Positions 31,513 to 42,044 of a stretch of 64,000 bases of DNA are shown in pieces. Made by a program: the position numbers and the translations under genes. The notes below the pieces were generated by a model. It had not been told where the DNA came from. It did no database searches and saw only the letters and a list, made by a program, of their open reading frames with translations. Numbering within the stretch: position 1 is the first letter of the stretch; the number at the start of each line of letters is the position of its first letter. This DNA is from Notospermus geniculatus (lineage: Eukaryota; Nemertea; Pilidiophora; Heteronemertea; Lineidae), in contig NMRB01002015.1 of the NCBI GenBank assembly GCA_002633025.1, positions 39,094-103,093 of the forward strand, read 5' to 3'.

Positions 31513-32443
31513 TTAGACGGTGAAACATGCACTAAATCCACCGGTTTTCCGTGCATAGCGCACAAAGAATCGCACTTTCCCTTATATTATATAGATGTAT
31601 AGTAGTAGGTCTATATACTGCAGATGTACACACAATCTGGAGATATATAAAAAACGGTACCGGATTGTGTGTAGATCCTACACACAACCTGGTACTGTTT
31701 TTTATATCTCTCCATTACGATCGATTTTCAAAGCACCACGTTGTACATGTAATTGTGCAAGAGTCCGATCGGGGAATTTTTCAGGGAATTCGGATTAAAA
31801 TTTCCCTGCTCACATAATGAACATGACGACGGGTGCAGTACATACTACCATTGTCGGAACGAACATGTGGACCTAGGCCCACATGTACATGTACATTGTT
31901 TTATCCAATTCATACAGGACGCAAATTCAAGTCAAACGCTTTTTGCGGAAATTGGAGAAAGTTTCGTTTCGGAGCATTGGAACGCCTTCGGATTTATCAG
32001 GTAATTGAATGTGCCGCTCGTACAGTGCTTTCATGTACCAGTGTAATGCATTTCACTACCATCCGTTTACCAATGCCCCCACAAAAAAAAGATTGACGGA
32101 ATAAGCCGCAGTGGGGAGGCGCTGATAAAGACACATGCCTTTCTGTATTTGAGTGTCCGCTACACAATAAAGCGGGCACTATCATACGGGAGGCATTCTC
32201 ATTCACTACACCTTATCTTAAAAGCGCTTCACACATGTACATGCACGCTTACTGTACATTTACACTTCTGGTGGCTCGACTTGAAAGTGCCAGCCTGAAG
32301 GGGTCGAATATTTGCGAAATTTCTGGAGGACGACTCCTTTTATTATATCATTTTGTGTGTCGCCTATTGTGCTCTATTTTTTGGACTTCACTGTACATCT
32401 ATATATACAACAGTGTGCCCAGAAATCTTGTTGTGGAACGTGG
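31513..32443. other. No gene; one long hairpin at 31640-31710
   Basis: The block GAGATATATAAAAAACGGTA...GTGTGTAG is mirrored by CTACACACAAC...TTTTTTATATCTC across a 3-base loop, a stem of about 34 bp. Short frames elsewhere are unconvincing. Confidence 0.55.
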
Positions 32444-33031
32444 GAGTTTGTAAACCAAGAAACGAAACCAAACACAGAAACGAAACCAAAACACAGAAAC
32501 GGGTTTTCATAAAAAATTTAACTGATGCGTATGGAGAAATAACATATTTTAAAGGGTACTCCCAGAACGACACCGTTAATTTCGAACATAATTGCTTTGA
32601 AACAGGCCCTACTTAAAAATCAGTTACTGGGCCTTCATTTTTTGTGGGCTTGTGCACTTTTACGTTTACTCAAAGCTTGCTTTGTGTTGGAATACACTGG
32701 CAGAGAAACTTACAGCATCATGGCTTGTGCTGTGTCAACCTAAAAATACACTTAGCTGATGGATGAATCAGTTCCATGGGCCTCAACTGAAAGTGACAAA
32801 CACCTAACACAAAGTAACTTGGTTTTTTGGGTTTTATTACTGAATTTGAACGATAATGTACATGTATGGTCCGCTCACTGACGTGTAGGTTGCGAGGTAA
32901 GTCTGCCTGCAGATCTGTTGTGTTCACACGAATGGTCATCGTTTTCAGAAAGGTGACGGTTACAGACCAATATCCATGACTAGGGCTGATTTAATTGTTG
33001 TTTCGTTTCATTTCTTGGTTTACAAACGCCC
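32444..33031. repeat. Possible TIR element with GTAAACCAAGAAACGAAAC ends
   Basis: GTTTGTAAACCAAGAAACGA at the left and TTTCTTGGTTTACAAACGCC at the right are inverted over about 22 bp; the left end is followed by three CAGAAACGAAACC direct repeats. No coding content. Confidence 0.55.
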
Positions 33032-33081
33032 TTGTGGAATGCAAGGAGCAGCTCGTTAGCGCTCAGGATTACGGTTCTTAA

Positions 33082-33218
33082 AGCGGATTGTTCGCGTCTC
33101 TCCAAAGTGAACCAAAAATAATAAAACAGCCGTTTTATTCGTAACATGGTAAATGCATTGCGGCGGCCGCTCCGGAAACTGTTCTGTGGATTCTTTGACT
33201 CGGCGCGAATAGTCCGCT
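33082..33218. repeat. TTAA-flanked MITE with AGCGGATT ends
   Basis: AGCGGATTGTTCGCG faces CGCGAATAGTCCGCT; exact TTAA on both sides (33078-33081 and 33219-33222). Confidence 0.8.
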
Positions 33219-33222
33219 TTAA

Positions 33223-33639
33223 TTGATTTTTTTCAGTGAGACCTGTTGATGAGTGGCGTGTTTTAGTGGCGACTCGGTCGGCGATTTAACCTGCGACCTC
33301 TCGACCCGCTGGGGCCTGTTTCTTAAAGTGACTTCTAGCTAATTGTGCCATTACCTTCAATGCATTTTATTGGCTTAAAGTCACCTAATGAGCCAGGCCC
33401 CTTTCACAGAAATTTGCTAGCTTAATAGTTGATCGCTCTAATTCTGTATATTGGTCAGTAATAATTAGGGACTTTTAGCAAGTAACTAAGCCAAGTAACG
33501 GCTTATGAATACGGGCCCCTGTGGGTTTAACAGTTTTGTCCTTTAATTTAAAGGGAGACATCTGAAAGATATTGCCCTGCGGGCACTATTTGTTTTTAGC
33601 TTAGCTGACGTAAGTCAGTCAAGCTTGTGAAATAACCAT

Positions 33640-33640
<1 letters not shown>
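33223..33640. other. Decayed MITE material
   Basis: GGGGCCTGTTTCTTAAAGTGA (33310) and GGCTTATGAATACGGGCCCC (33501) look like MITE termini of the GGGCC..AT group; no gene. Confidence 0.45.

Positions 33641-33693
<53 letters not shown>
33641..33693 (+). repeat. (CTGT)n microsatellite
   Basis: About 13 perfect CTGT repeats. Confidence 0.97.
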
Positions 33694-33897
33694 CCAAAAT
33701 AAATTTTCATGGCACGTTTTGTAACCGCTTGTGCGATCAAGTCAAATTTACACCAGAGGTAGACCTTAGGTGGATGTATAATTCACCATTGATTTCCGCG
33801 ATTCGACCTATTTTAAGCCTGTGATGGCGAAAAAACCCAGAAATGCCTATCTCTAAAATGTGACTGATTGGTGCATTCACACTAGTGCAGATGCATT

Positions 33898-34407
33898 CAG
33901 GGGCGTCGCCACCTCCGTTGGGTTGGGGGGCCCCCTTACAAAAATGTGCCACGTGTAAATGATATTACCACGTGGTAATGTCATTTACACGTGGTACATT
34001 TTTACCATCGACGAGCACCGAAGGCGCGAGCGAGCCGAGCGGGGGGGGTTGGGGGCCCTACCCCAAGAAAATTTGAACATTAAACGTGCTTAGATGCGTT
34101 TTCCTGGCATCTGGGAATGAGACATCATGCATTTTCCAGTTGCAAAAAATACTGTTTTTGTACCGAAAACGTTTACACCTGACGTGGAGTACAATCTTCC
34201 TATACTTATGATCGTTTTAGCGGCATGTTCTGTTCTGGATTAGCATTGTAACAGCTTGTGTGCTGCACGCAGCAATGCCGTTTTAGCTTCTTTCCTCGGT
34301 GGCCTAGTATGTAACATTTGTGGCTTTGAAAATTTTTTGTTGCTCTGCAAAAGCTAGGGCGGGGGCCATGGCCCCCCGCCCCCCCCCCCCCCATGGCGAC
34401 GCCCCTG
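33898..34407. repeat. hAT-like MITE with CAGGGGCGTCGCCA ends
   Basis: The termini CAGGGGCGTCGCCA and TGGCGACGCCCCTG are perfect inverted repeats. The flanking octamers GATGCATT and GATTGCAT nearly match. Termini of this CAGGGGCG type with 8-bp duplications are typical of hAT-derived MITEs. A 64-bp palindrome centred on ACCACGTGGT (33940-34003) is nested near the left end. G and C homopolymers adjoin both ends. Confidence 0.78.
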
Positions 34408-34431
34408 GATTGCATATCGACAGGAAATTAA

Positions 34432-34790
34432 AGCGAATGGCTCGCGGGGTTTGTTGTGGCGCCATGACAGTTGGTCATCGATATCAAGCACCATTTTGAG
34501 AAAAAGGCAAAAGAAGGATTTTAGTTTAATGGGAAATGCATTAGACAGCCAAACTTCGGAGGCGCATTCTGCAAAATCTGCCGCTTCAAAATCAATCTTG
34601 ACTTACTGAATTTGAAAACGTCATTAACCCATTTTAACAAATTTTTAATGTAACCTTGTCCCCAGTGTTTACATTCGCTTATTTGCACAGGTGTTGCATA
34701 TGGCTGGAGCACGGCTTTGCCTGGAGGCTATATTCACTCTCTATGGAAGGTACCACCAAAAATGTTAACAAACCCCGCGAGCCATTCGCT
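34432..34790. repeat. TTAA-flanked MITE with 26-bp TIRs
   Basis: AGCGAATGGCTCGCGGGGTT and AACCCCGCGAGCCATTCGCT are perfect inverted ends; TTAA on both sides (34428-34431 and 34791-34794). Confidence 0.9.
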
Positions 34791-34794
34791 TTAA

Positions 34795-35447
34795 ATCTTG
34801 TCGATAATTTTTATTTTTTCGTCAATCAGGTGGCGTTATAAACAAAAAACGAAATGGTCGCGTTTAAATTTACCGCCCGATGACGTCACTGTTGAGATTC
34901 CAGCTGCCCGACCTTGGCTACACTATGAACAGACAAATTGCTACATTCATGCTTCTATATCCGCGTGTGACGGTGGTAGATCGTAATTTAGGCCTACCGG
35001 TTGGCCTAGGTAGGTTTGCGTTCTGTATTTACAATACTTGCCGAACGATCCCGTAGTTTTGCTTTTTTTCGGGATGTTTGCCTAACTTTACCACAAATTA
35101 GCGAGCTCACGGCCACGCTGTTACCAGAGTTGCGCATGCCTCCCGCCGATTATGCGATGCGATTTTAGTAGTTTGGTTCCCGAACCCGCCGCTAGTCGCA
35201 GTGGTTCTAAGGGTTCGGTAGGGCCTACTGGCCTCGTTTGACCTTGACCTCACACACCAAAATCTGACGTCACGTGCGATATGAGGGATTCCCGAGCCGT
35301 GTTGTTAAAAATAAACTGGGGCTTCTGATTGGGCGTAGGCCTACGAGAAAATTCCAAAGCGTTGCACGGAATCTGGCTGCTTGCTGCAGAGTGTAGGAAG
35401 AGGTTAGCCGATTTCTGAACGATGCATTATGCAGAATGGTGGCTTTC
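34795..35447. other. No gene recognised
   Basis: No supported frame or boundary. Confidence 0.3.
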
Positions 35448-35451
35448 TTAA

Positions 35452-35661
35452 AGGACCACAGTATTGCTTCCCAATCCTGCGTTACACCTACCCGCGTTAA
35501 GGGAGACCTCTATTGACGACTTGGTAAACTACGCATGCTACTACGTGCATTGTAGTGTAATCATACATTCTCCAACACTGGGGCGAAAGGCTTTACTAGA
35601 GTATTGGAGCATGGTGCCGGTGGCGCCGGCTGTCGACAGAAAGTTGCAATACCGTGGTCCT
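35452..35661. repeat. TTAA-flanked MITE with AGGACCACAGTATTGC ends
   Basis: AGGACCACAGTATTGC faces GCAATACCGTGGTCCT (one mismatch); TTAA on both sides (35448-35451 and 35662-35665). Confidence 0.88.
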
Positions 35662-35916
35662 TTAAGTCATACTCATGTAGTCATGAAGTGACTGGCACAG
35701 GCCTACGCCTGTAGACGTGGCCTGGGGGGGGGGGTAGCCTGGGGGTAGACCTACCTCTGCATAGAGAAAATAAATACGCCTCTACTAGGAACTGAATTTC
35801 ATACAGGCAGGGACACGTCCATTCCAAGCCATCCAATCATTTATTGCGGAGAATAGGAGCTTTCAGTGAGTTGACTAATAGGTGCACAACGGCCCAATTC
35901 AATGCATATACCACGG

Positions 35917-36100
35917 TGTCCAATCGATCTTGCCGTACAGCTGCGGGAGAAAGTTCCGGTTACATACGCTTGGCAAAGCTGAGATGCCAAATTACTATAA
36001 ATACCATTTGCTGAGAGCAAAATGATAACCCTAGGTGAATGAATACACTAAAAAAGGCTAGCTAGAATTCTCCCGCAGCCGTCCAGTCCATTTTAAAATG
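35917..36100. repeat. Dispersed repeat with GTACAGCTNCGGGAGAA ends, copy 2
   Basis: Matches 16061-16290 through CTTGCCGTACAGCTGCGGGA, GGCAAAGCTGAGATGCCAAA and CCTAGGTGAATGAATACAC, and ends in TTCTCCCGCAGCCGTCC. Confidence 0.75.
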
Positions 36101-36638
36101 GTTAGTGATAAGACCCGGAACTCGCTCACTGGTTCTCTATCCGCGGACGCCTGCGATGCTGCCACCTATTGTCGGTGATATGTACTGACGTGAATATCGT
36201 GAGTGAGTTGCATCGGACCGGGAACCAGTCTAACGATCACGGGTGCTGCCACCTGCACGAAGGAATAAAACTAGTGTAAACGAGTGACCGACTCACCTAG
36301 TTTCACCAATCTTCGGGCCAAGGGTGGTCGTCTTGTAGCCGTACTCTAGGGTTTCATCTGGTATCGTCGGGTCGAACCGTCTCGTCTTAGCGTGGGATTT
36401 GAAGTGCCCGCTTCAACCACTGTTTGGACAACTCTCGGCCAGAGGGCGCCTCAGGTATGGGACCGCGACCAATCAGCTCGCGTCGCGTCCCTACGACACT
36501 AGTTTGCCGACCATATTTGTAAACAAACCAGCTTGTTTACAACTTCGGCGTCTAACTCCTTTAAGTCTTAAACACCATTGATGAATATGGCCCTTGTTGT
36601 TTTTTTTCAAGGTGCAGAACTTCGGAAAAGACGTCGAA
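36101..36638 (+). promoter_or_regulatory. Upstream region of the RING/B-box gene
   Basis: Contains a decayed MITE (GCTGCCACCTATTGTCGG / GGTGCTGCCACCTGC, about 36170-36260) and a GTCTTAAACACCATTGATGA..ATATGGCCCT half-terminus (36565-36593). That terminus is the same as the outer end of the 18201-18831 stack. A pyrimidine tract with TTTTTTTTCAAG at 36600-36611 could be a splice acceptor, so the true 5' UTR exon may lie upstream. No TATA box was identified with confidence. Confidence 0.35.
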
Positions 36639-37796
36639 ATGATGGCAGTGGCGAAAGCTTTCTGTGACATCAAGAGAGAATTAGAATGTGCCATTTGTTT
36701 CGAACTTATGACAACGCCAAAGATCGTCGGATCCTGCAACCACGCCTTCTGCAAGAGCTGTCTGATTGATTACATCAACAGTCTAGGTCCCGTCCAAGGT
36801 CGGAGGTCCCATTTCCCATGTCCAAGCTGTAGGACCAACTGTACACTATCAAGAAGAGGGGTTGATGGTCTAAAATGTGACTTCAGGGCCGAAAGTTTAC
36901 TTGCAGCTGTTAGGAAAGTATTCGCGGGTGATGACCAGAAAGAGTCGAACTGGTTTGCGAGCTCAATGAAGAAACCTACATGTAATTGTCACACTTGTAA
37001 GTTGAAGCACAAGGTCACAGATGCCAAATTTGTGTGTGATGCATATGACCTTGAACTGTGTGAAGACTGTAAGGATGACCACCTGATCGAAACTCGTCTG
37101 AACGTCAGTCACCATATCTATCAAGTGTGTTTGGAACACGGACGGCGGCAGAAACACTTTTGTATGAAATGTGGCACACTTTTGTGCATAGATTGCTCGG
37201 CCAGCCATACTGCGGATTCCAATTGTGAAGTGAAACTCTACAGGGATATGGTGACGGATATTCTAACTCAGACAGAGGAAAAAATCAACGAAGCGGTGAG
37301 ATGGAAGGTCACACTGGATGACCGAGTGTCGTCCGAAGCGGAAATTGTGGAAAGGACCAAGGAAAGGTGCAGTGAAATGGTCACAGATCTTCGCAAACAA
37401 TCCGGCAAACTCCGTGAAGAGATCTTCAATTTAGAATCACAACTGAATCAGAAGAAAGCTAAACTCGAGGAAATTGAAAACATAGTGCAAGAAATTGATA
37501 TTTTCGATAAGTCGTTCTCAGATGGGATTACCTCCTTTCGAAACCATTTGAAAAATCAAAGTACTTCTCTTGACGAGACAAAGGAAGTCATTGGAAAACT
37601 GCGTCACGCAAAGTTCCTTGGCGAACAGCACCGAGAGAAGGTGGTTCAATGCGAGATGACAGTGCAGTCCGTGTTGCTTTACTTGGAGGGAGTTGATCAA
37701 TCGGTAACGGAGTTCAAGAGCCAACGGCCACGCCACCCTCTAGCGGACACGCACGGGTTACCAAAAACTATCCTTCCGGTCCAGAAGACACAATGA
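36639..37796 (+). CDS. TRIM-type RING / B-box / coiled-coil protein without a C-terminal domain
   Basis: A 385-residue product when started at the first ATG of ATGATGG (36639). The C3HC4 RING is complete: Cys17, Cys20, Cys33, His35, Cys38, Cys41, Cys61 and Cys64. It predicts an E3 ubiquitin ligase. A first B-box-like zinc region lies at about 115-148 (CNCHTC ... CEDC). A second lies at about 164-196 (C-x2-H-x7-C-x2-C-x4-C-x2-C). A coiled coil with heptads follows at about 205-345 (LREEIFNLESQLNQKKAKLEEIENI). The frame ends shortly after the coiled coil, with no NHL, filamin or SPRY domain. Either this is an RBCC-only TRIM, which occurs in invertebrate expansions, or downstream exons were lost. 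The ORF is intact and single-exon. Upstream TTGs and a possible acceptor AG at 36611 leave the true 5' end open. Downstream DNA is a MITE stack. Not assigned to a named vertebrate TRIM. Confidence 0.88.
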   Translation: MMAVAKAFCDIKRELECAICFELMTTPKIVGSCNHAFCKSCLIDYINSLGPVQGRRSHFPCPSCRTNCTLSRRGVDGLKCDFRAESLLAAVRKVFAGDDQKESNWFASSMKKPTCNCHTCKLKHKVTDAKFVCDAYDLELCEDCKDDHLIETRLNVSHHIYQVCLEHGRRQKHFCMKCGTLLCIDCSASHTADSNCEVKLYRDMVTDILTQTEEKINEAVRWKVTLDDRVSSEAEIVERTKERCSEMVTDLRKQSGKLREEIFNLESQLNQKKAKLEEIENIVQEIDIFDKSFSDGITSFRNHLKNQSTSLDETKEVIGKLRHAKFLGEQHREKVVQCEMTVQSVLLYLEGVDQSVTEFKSQRPRHPLADTHGLPKTILPVQKTQ

Positions 37797-37904
37797 CGGG
37801 CGACTTGTCCGAATTGAGTTCGCAGTTCATTTTGGTTCCAGAAGCCGCCGTTAGGGCTAGAAGGCTTCGGTTCTGGCTGCCGTTTTATTGCTGACGCTAT
37901 TTGC
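37797..37904. other. 3' flank of the RING/B-box gene
   Basis: No polyadenylation signal outside repeat sequence; the nearest AATAAA (about 37939) lies in a MITE. Confidence 0.3.
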
Positions 37905-38211
37905 TAACTTTTATGAATACCAGCCAATGGATCATATGAATAAAGACTAGCAAATGCTTGTACTTCAGATTTGTACAGTGCATTTGTATTGCAAAATTCA
38001 AGTAAAAGCATTACTAGTCTTTATTCATACTAGTATGACCCAATGGCTGGTAAGCCATTGCAAATGCTAGCCATTTTTAAGCCATTGCAAATGCTTGCCA
38101 AAAGCTAGCAAATGCTTTCACTTAAGATCTGCACAGCGAGGTCCAAAGTAAATGTACTGCAAAACTTGAAGTAAAAGCATTTGCTAGTTTTTATGAATAT
38201 CAGCCATTGAC
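37905..38211. repeat. Nested MITEs with GACTAGCAAATGC ends
   Basis: 37929-38041 opens ATCATATGAATAAAGACTAG and closes CTAGTCTTTATTCATACTAG. It is flanked by CCAATGG on both sides, inside an older element (TTATGAATACCAGCCAATG ... TTATGAATATCAGCCATTG). The inner element has a relative at 50523-50640. Confidence 0.75.
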
Positions 38212-38349
38212 TTGTACAGCAATAAAGAACAACACATTGCAACAAAATGTTTATTGTTGAACGTAACAGCATGATTTTATAACCCCCCCGCCCCCAACAA
38301 CACTGAATTCTCCAAAGTGGAGGAACATGTATGAACAGTTAGAACCCTC
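38212..38349. other. Spacer
   Basis: No feature; includes a C-run near 38285. Confidence 0.3.
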
Positions 38350-38352
38350 TAT

Positions 38353-38583
38353 GGGCCGATTTTTTAAACGATAGCTACATGTAAGATAACCATCGGGTTT
38401 CATTAACCCTCAGTTGACAAACTGTTTGTTAATCGAAGTGAATTTTTCGATTTTATGAATCGTTGAGAGCCAAACATTCTAAAAGTCAAAACGTTTACTT
38501 TGGTTAATTCACGGTTTGTCAGAACAGCCGATGGTTACATGTAAACCGAGGTTTACCTTAACTACCGTTTAAAAAATCGGCCC
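38353..38583. repeat. MITE with GGGCCGATTTTTTAAACG ends, copy 2
   Basis: Reverse-oriented relative of 17337-17553, flanked by TAT (38350-38352 and 38584-38586), confirming a 3-bp duplication for this family. Confidence 0.9.
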
Positions 38584-38586
38584 TAT

Positions 38587-39624
38587 GAAGGACCGCTTGA
38601 CGCAGTGGTTCCTGGTTACTTTGTCGAACCAGCGAGTAGAATGCCTCATACAGGATTTTTCAGGAATATGCATTTTTGTCTCCCATTGCGTGAACACGCC
38701 GTATTAGTTGTGCTTAGCGGTACTGTTTCCACGAAAGATATCCGTAGTAAGTAATCATATATGAATGGATACAATATCGCCGAAAATAACACGAAAATTC
38801 GGGATTTTGTGGCGGTCGTCCGCTTTCTGCTTATAGGCCAAGCCGAAGTCGAATGTTCGCTTCACTGTCTATCACCCCGTGCAGATAAGAAATCACGCCT
38901 GTCAACAGCGTAATCGGCCATTGAATCAGCATAAGCCATTGTCAGAAATGCCACAATGTGGCTTAGTAACAGAGTTCTTTGTCTGCTTTGCCTAATTCAT
39001 GCATACATGTAGTTCTCTATATCCAACCGCCAGTTCAGCATGTCGTTCGTCGTTCACGTGCTTTTGTGACAAGTGCTACCGGTTACTGGAATAAGTGAAT
39101 ATGTTTCTTTTTGGGCCTGTGAATGACTTGGATTTTATAGCCGACAAATACTTTTTTCGTTGACGGGATTTCAGTGCTGCTCTGGAATTTTCCCATAGAT
39201 CCTAATCCATAATGCCATAGCTACGCAGGCTGCCGCTAGGCTGCCGTAGGTAGCCTAGCGGTAGCCATTTATTTCGGATGGAGGGATGCATCCCTCTGTT
39301 CCGAAACAAACGTTCTTTGATAAAATTTTTTCAGCTGTCACTCTTCTACATTCCGGATCCACATTTCAGCTGGAGAAGGGGGATCATGTAGGCCTAAACC
39401 TGCATCTCCACACCAGAATTCTCAACTCCTAAGAGTACGTTTTCCCCATTGCATCGCTCGCCCAGAAAGCTCTGGATTAAGACCTTCCGTCCCCCCTGTT
39501 AGGGGTCAAAGTTGAGATGTAAAAAAGAATCCTTTCCAACGTGTTCTCGATATCACAGAGGACATAGACACTGTTGCCAGGAATCCAAGTCCCCCTCGAA
39601 ATAAGTCCGGGTTTTATTGTTACG
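38587..39624. other. Older repeat with an empty MITE site; small hairpin
   Basis: 39120-39235 is homologous to 17310-17650 minus the inserted MITE. GGCTGCCGCTAGGCTGCC facing TAGCCTAGCGGTAGCC (39228-39267) forms a hairpin. No gene. Confidence 0.5.
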
Positions 39625-40052
39625 AGGGACTGGCGCGAGGTTCAGCCGATATCTCCGCAACTTGTCAAATTTGACATACCATACATCAATCGATTTGTCT
39701 TTTTTGTCGCTACAGGCATCATCGCTGTCATTTTCCCTTAAAACTTGCCAGAAAGAATTCTTTCACCAATCACAGTTCTGTTTACGACGCAGGTGCCGGC
39801 CTAAGACGCAGGTGCCGGCCATTTAATGCATCTCGTACGTGTAAACTACTGCACTGAACACCACGCGACATGAAATGGGTTTTGAAAAAGGGATCCGTTA
39901 TGTCGGCCTTACGCGAAAAGTAAAAATAGGAGAAAGATACCGACAAGAAAGTCAAGATGATCGATGTACATGTATGTTTTGTCAAATTTGACCCAGCCGT
40001 TGCGGATATATCGGCCGTAAACCACGCGCCAAATGGATGTGGAATGAAGAGT
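39625..40052 (-). repeat. Dispersed element with GGCGCGAGGTTNCAGCCGA ends, copy 1
   Basis: ACTGGCGCGAGGTTCAGCCG at the left and the inverted TATCGGCCGTAAACCACGCG at the right. The interior words ATACCGACAAGAAAG, GGGATCCGTTATGTCGGCC, ATGTTTTGTCAAATTTGACC are shared in reverse with 61180-61585. Confidence 0.75.
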
Positions 40053-40217
40053 GGCCTATAGAGGAACTTCACGTGACGTCATCATTGACGTCATAATTCG
40101 CACGTCAGCCATGTTGGACGTCATCTGAAACTACGAATGCGTTGGACGTGACGTCCAACATGGCGGCATCTCGTCGCGGCAGTGACGTCACAATCGTCAG
40201 TGGGAAACCTCTATAGG
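40053..40217. repeat. TGACGTCA-rich MITE
   Basis: CTATAGAGG...GACGTCATC and GACGTCACAATC...AACCTCTATAG face each other (about 40044-40217). Seven GACGTCA/TGACGTC words occur within 130 bp. These match the cAMP-response-element core, but here they are most simply inverted-repeat structure. Confidence 0.55.
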
Positions 40218-40463
40218 ACTTCCTCTCACACAGGACCTCTATTGTCTATGTTCGGAGATGACTATACGGCTGTTGACTCTGGATCAATCTCAGCATGACT
40301 CAGGCTCCCGTTTGGTACCTGAAGCATCCCTTCCCTGGAATGATAGTAGAATAGTTACCAATCAGGCAGAATCCTTGAAAATATCTCATGGTTATGCCAA
40401 TACATCTGTCAGCAAACGTGTGCAAACGGGGAATCTAATGGCCCGTATTTTAGAACGCTCAAC
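40218..40463. other. No gene recognised
   Basis: No supported feature. Confidence 0.3.
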
Positions 40464-40467
40464 TTAA

Positions 40468-40650
40468 AGCGAATTGATATCGAAAAAAAAATGATTTAGA
40501 AATAGAATTTGAAAGGGGACGAATTTTCGGGAAAAAATGTACCCGGTAAACAAACTTCTCCAGAATGTCAACAAAGAAATGTTTTGATTGGCTGAAATTT
40601 TGTGTTTACAACACCAGCCAAATGTGAATAGAATCCGATATCAATTCGCT
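40468..40650. repeat. TTAA-flanked MITE with AGCGAATTGATATC ends, copy 1
   Basis: AGCGAATTGATATCG faces CGATATCAATTCGCT; TTAA on both sides (40464-40467 and 40651-40654). The interior GGGGACGAATTTTC and AACTTCTCCAGAATGTCAAC is shared with 46691-46874. Confidence 0.92.
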
Positions 40651-40654
40651 TTAA

Positions 40655-40944
40655 AGGAGTTCTCAACAGGACAACAACAGCCCACAGTAATCAGGTCATA
40701 GATATAATGGATGCCTTTTGTGGGGGAAATTGAACCTGAATGTCCCTTTCAATTCAATAGATTTAACCACTAGTGACACCTATTGAGACACTGGGGAGTT
40801 CGGTTCCTCATTATAGTACCATTTTGGTGTACAGTGAAATTTATGGTACCGACCAGTGGTACGCGAAATGCAGTAGGCAACACAAGGTGGCACTTCGTCA
40901 GATTGACCAATGACAGGCCGTCATCAGGATAAGCCAAATGATAA
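40655..40944. other. No gene recognised
   Basis: No supported feature. Confidence 0.3.
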
Positions 40945-40946
40945 TA

Positions 40947-41082
40947 GGGAGTTTGAGATCAGCGACTTATCACTGATCCTTATACGTATACGGATAGAAT
41001 TCTGTACAACGAGGACAAATTCTGTGTACATTTCGATCCGTATACATAAGGATCCGTGATAAGTCGCTGATCTCAAACTCCC
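40947..41082. repeat. TA-flanked MITE with GAGATCAGCGACTTATCAC ends, copy 1
   Basis: GGGAGTTTGAGATCAGCGAC faces GTCGCTGATCTCAAACTCCC; TA on both sides. Second copy at 60795-60932. The stem continues through CCTTATACGTATACGGAT. Confidence 0.9.
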
Positions 41083-41272
41083 TACTGATTGGCTAAAACA
41101 CCGGACAGCTGCCAATCATGCCATATGACATGTACGATACATTTGGACCGCGTCCTCCGACACCTCGCATCCTAATTTTTGGTGTCATCGATCAATTTTG
41201 AAGATTTCTGAATTCTTCTTCAACTGAACAATCATAGAAAGTATAAAGTGTCTGTTAATCCACCTACATTCA

Positions 41273-41848
41273 GGGCCGTATGCATAACGGTGGAATAAGC
41301 TAGTCTGGTTCCCTGACCTGCTGTATGATGGCGCTGACTGATGGTGCGATACAGAGGTCAGGTTGGCGCCGCGTCGATACTGAGCTAAAAATAGAACATT
41401 AGTCACGCACTGACCGTTATGGGGATATCGGGATTCGGTGAAGGAGTTGTACATTTGTGTGTGAAAACTGTCAAAATGCTGGGTGTTCTTTATGTTTTCG
41501 GTGCACCAGTATCAGCTCTGCCTCTGCATCTTCCTGTACAGGTATCGCAAGAGAAATAATTCCGAAGTTATAGGGTCAAAAGGCTGCACAATCGGCTTGA
41601 TGTTCGAAACATCCTGTTACTAAGTGACGTCACAGCAAAATTGTCAGGATCTTGACAATTTTAGATCACGTGATCAGTATTAACGGTGGCGCCTGCCTGA
41701 CCTCTGTATCGCACCATCAGTCAGCGCCACCATACAGCAGGTCAGGGAACCAGACTAGGAATAAGCTTATTCCAGGTATAACTTCACATTATAACGTTAG
41801 GTTATACCTGGAATAAGCTTATTCCACCTTTATGCATACGGGCCCTGG
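41273..41848. repeat. Host hairpin MITE split by a MULE-like insertion
   Basis: AGGGCCGTATGCATAACGG at the left and CCTTTATGCATACGGGCCCT at the right frame a hairpin whose inner words GGAATAAGCTTATTCCAGGT are repeated. The 41301-41757 element interrupts it. Confidence 0.8.
41301..41757. repeat. MULE-like MITE with 9-bp target duplication, copy 1
   Basis: TAGTCTGGTTCCCTGACCTG faces CAGGTCAGGGAACCAGACTA; the inverted match extends for about 70 bp through GATGGTGCGATACAGAGGTC. GGAATAAGC flanks both sides (41292-41300 and 41758-41766). Nine-base duplications with long TIRs are characteristic of Mutator-like elements. No transposase inside. Confidence 0.92.
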
Positions 41849-42044
41849 GAAAATCACCAATTTGTCGAAAATTTCACCAATGACACCCAATTTTTTTCTC
41901 ACACTTCTCAATGGTTTGGCCATCACCACATTTCTGCCAAATTTCAAGCGTTTCTGACAGTTACTTCTGCAATTTCTGGCAAAACTTAATGCAGTTTACC
42001 CTCAGCACCGAAATGGCCGACTTTCGAAAAGGGCCTATATGTAC

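Noticed and set aside
33641-33693. CTGT repeat as a regulatory element
   Set aside because: A simple microsatellite; no other evidence.
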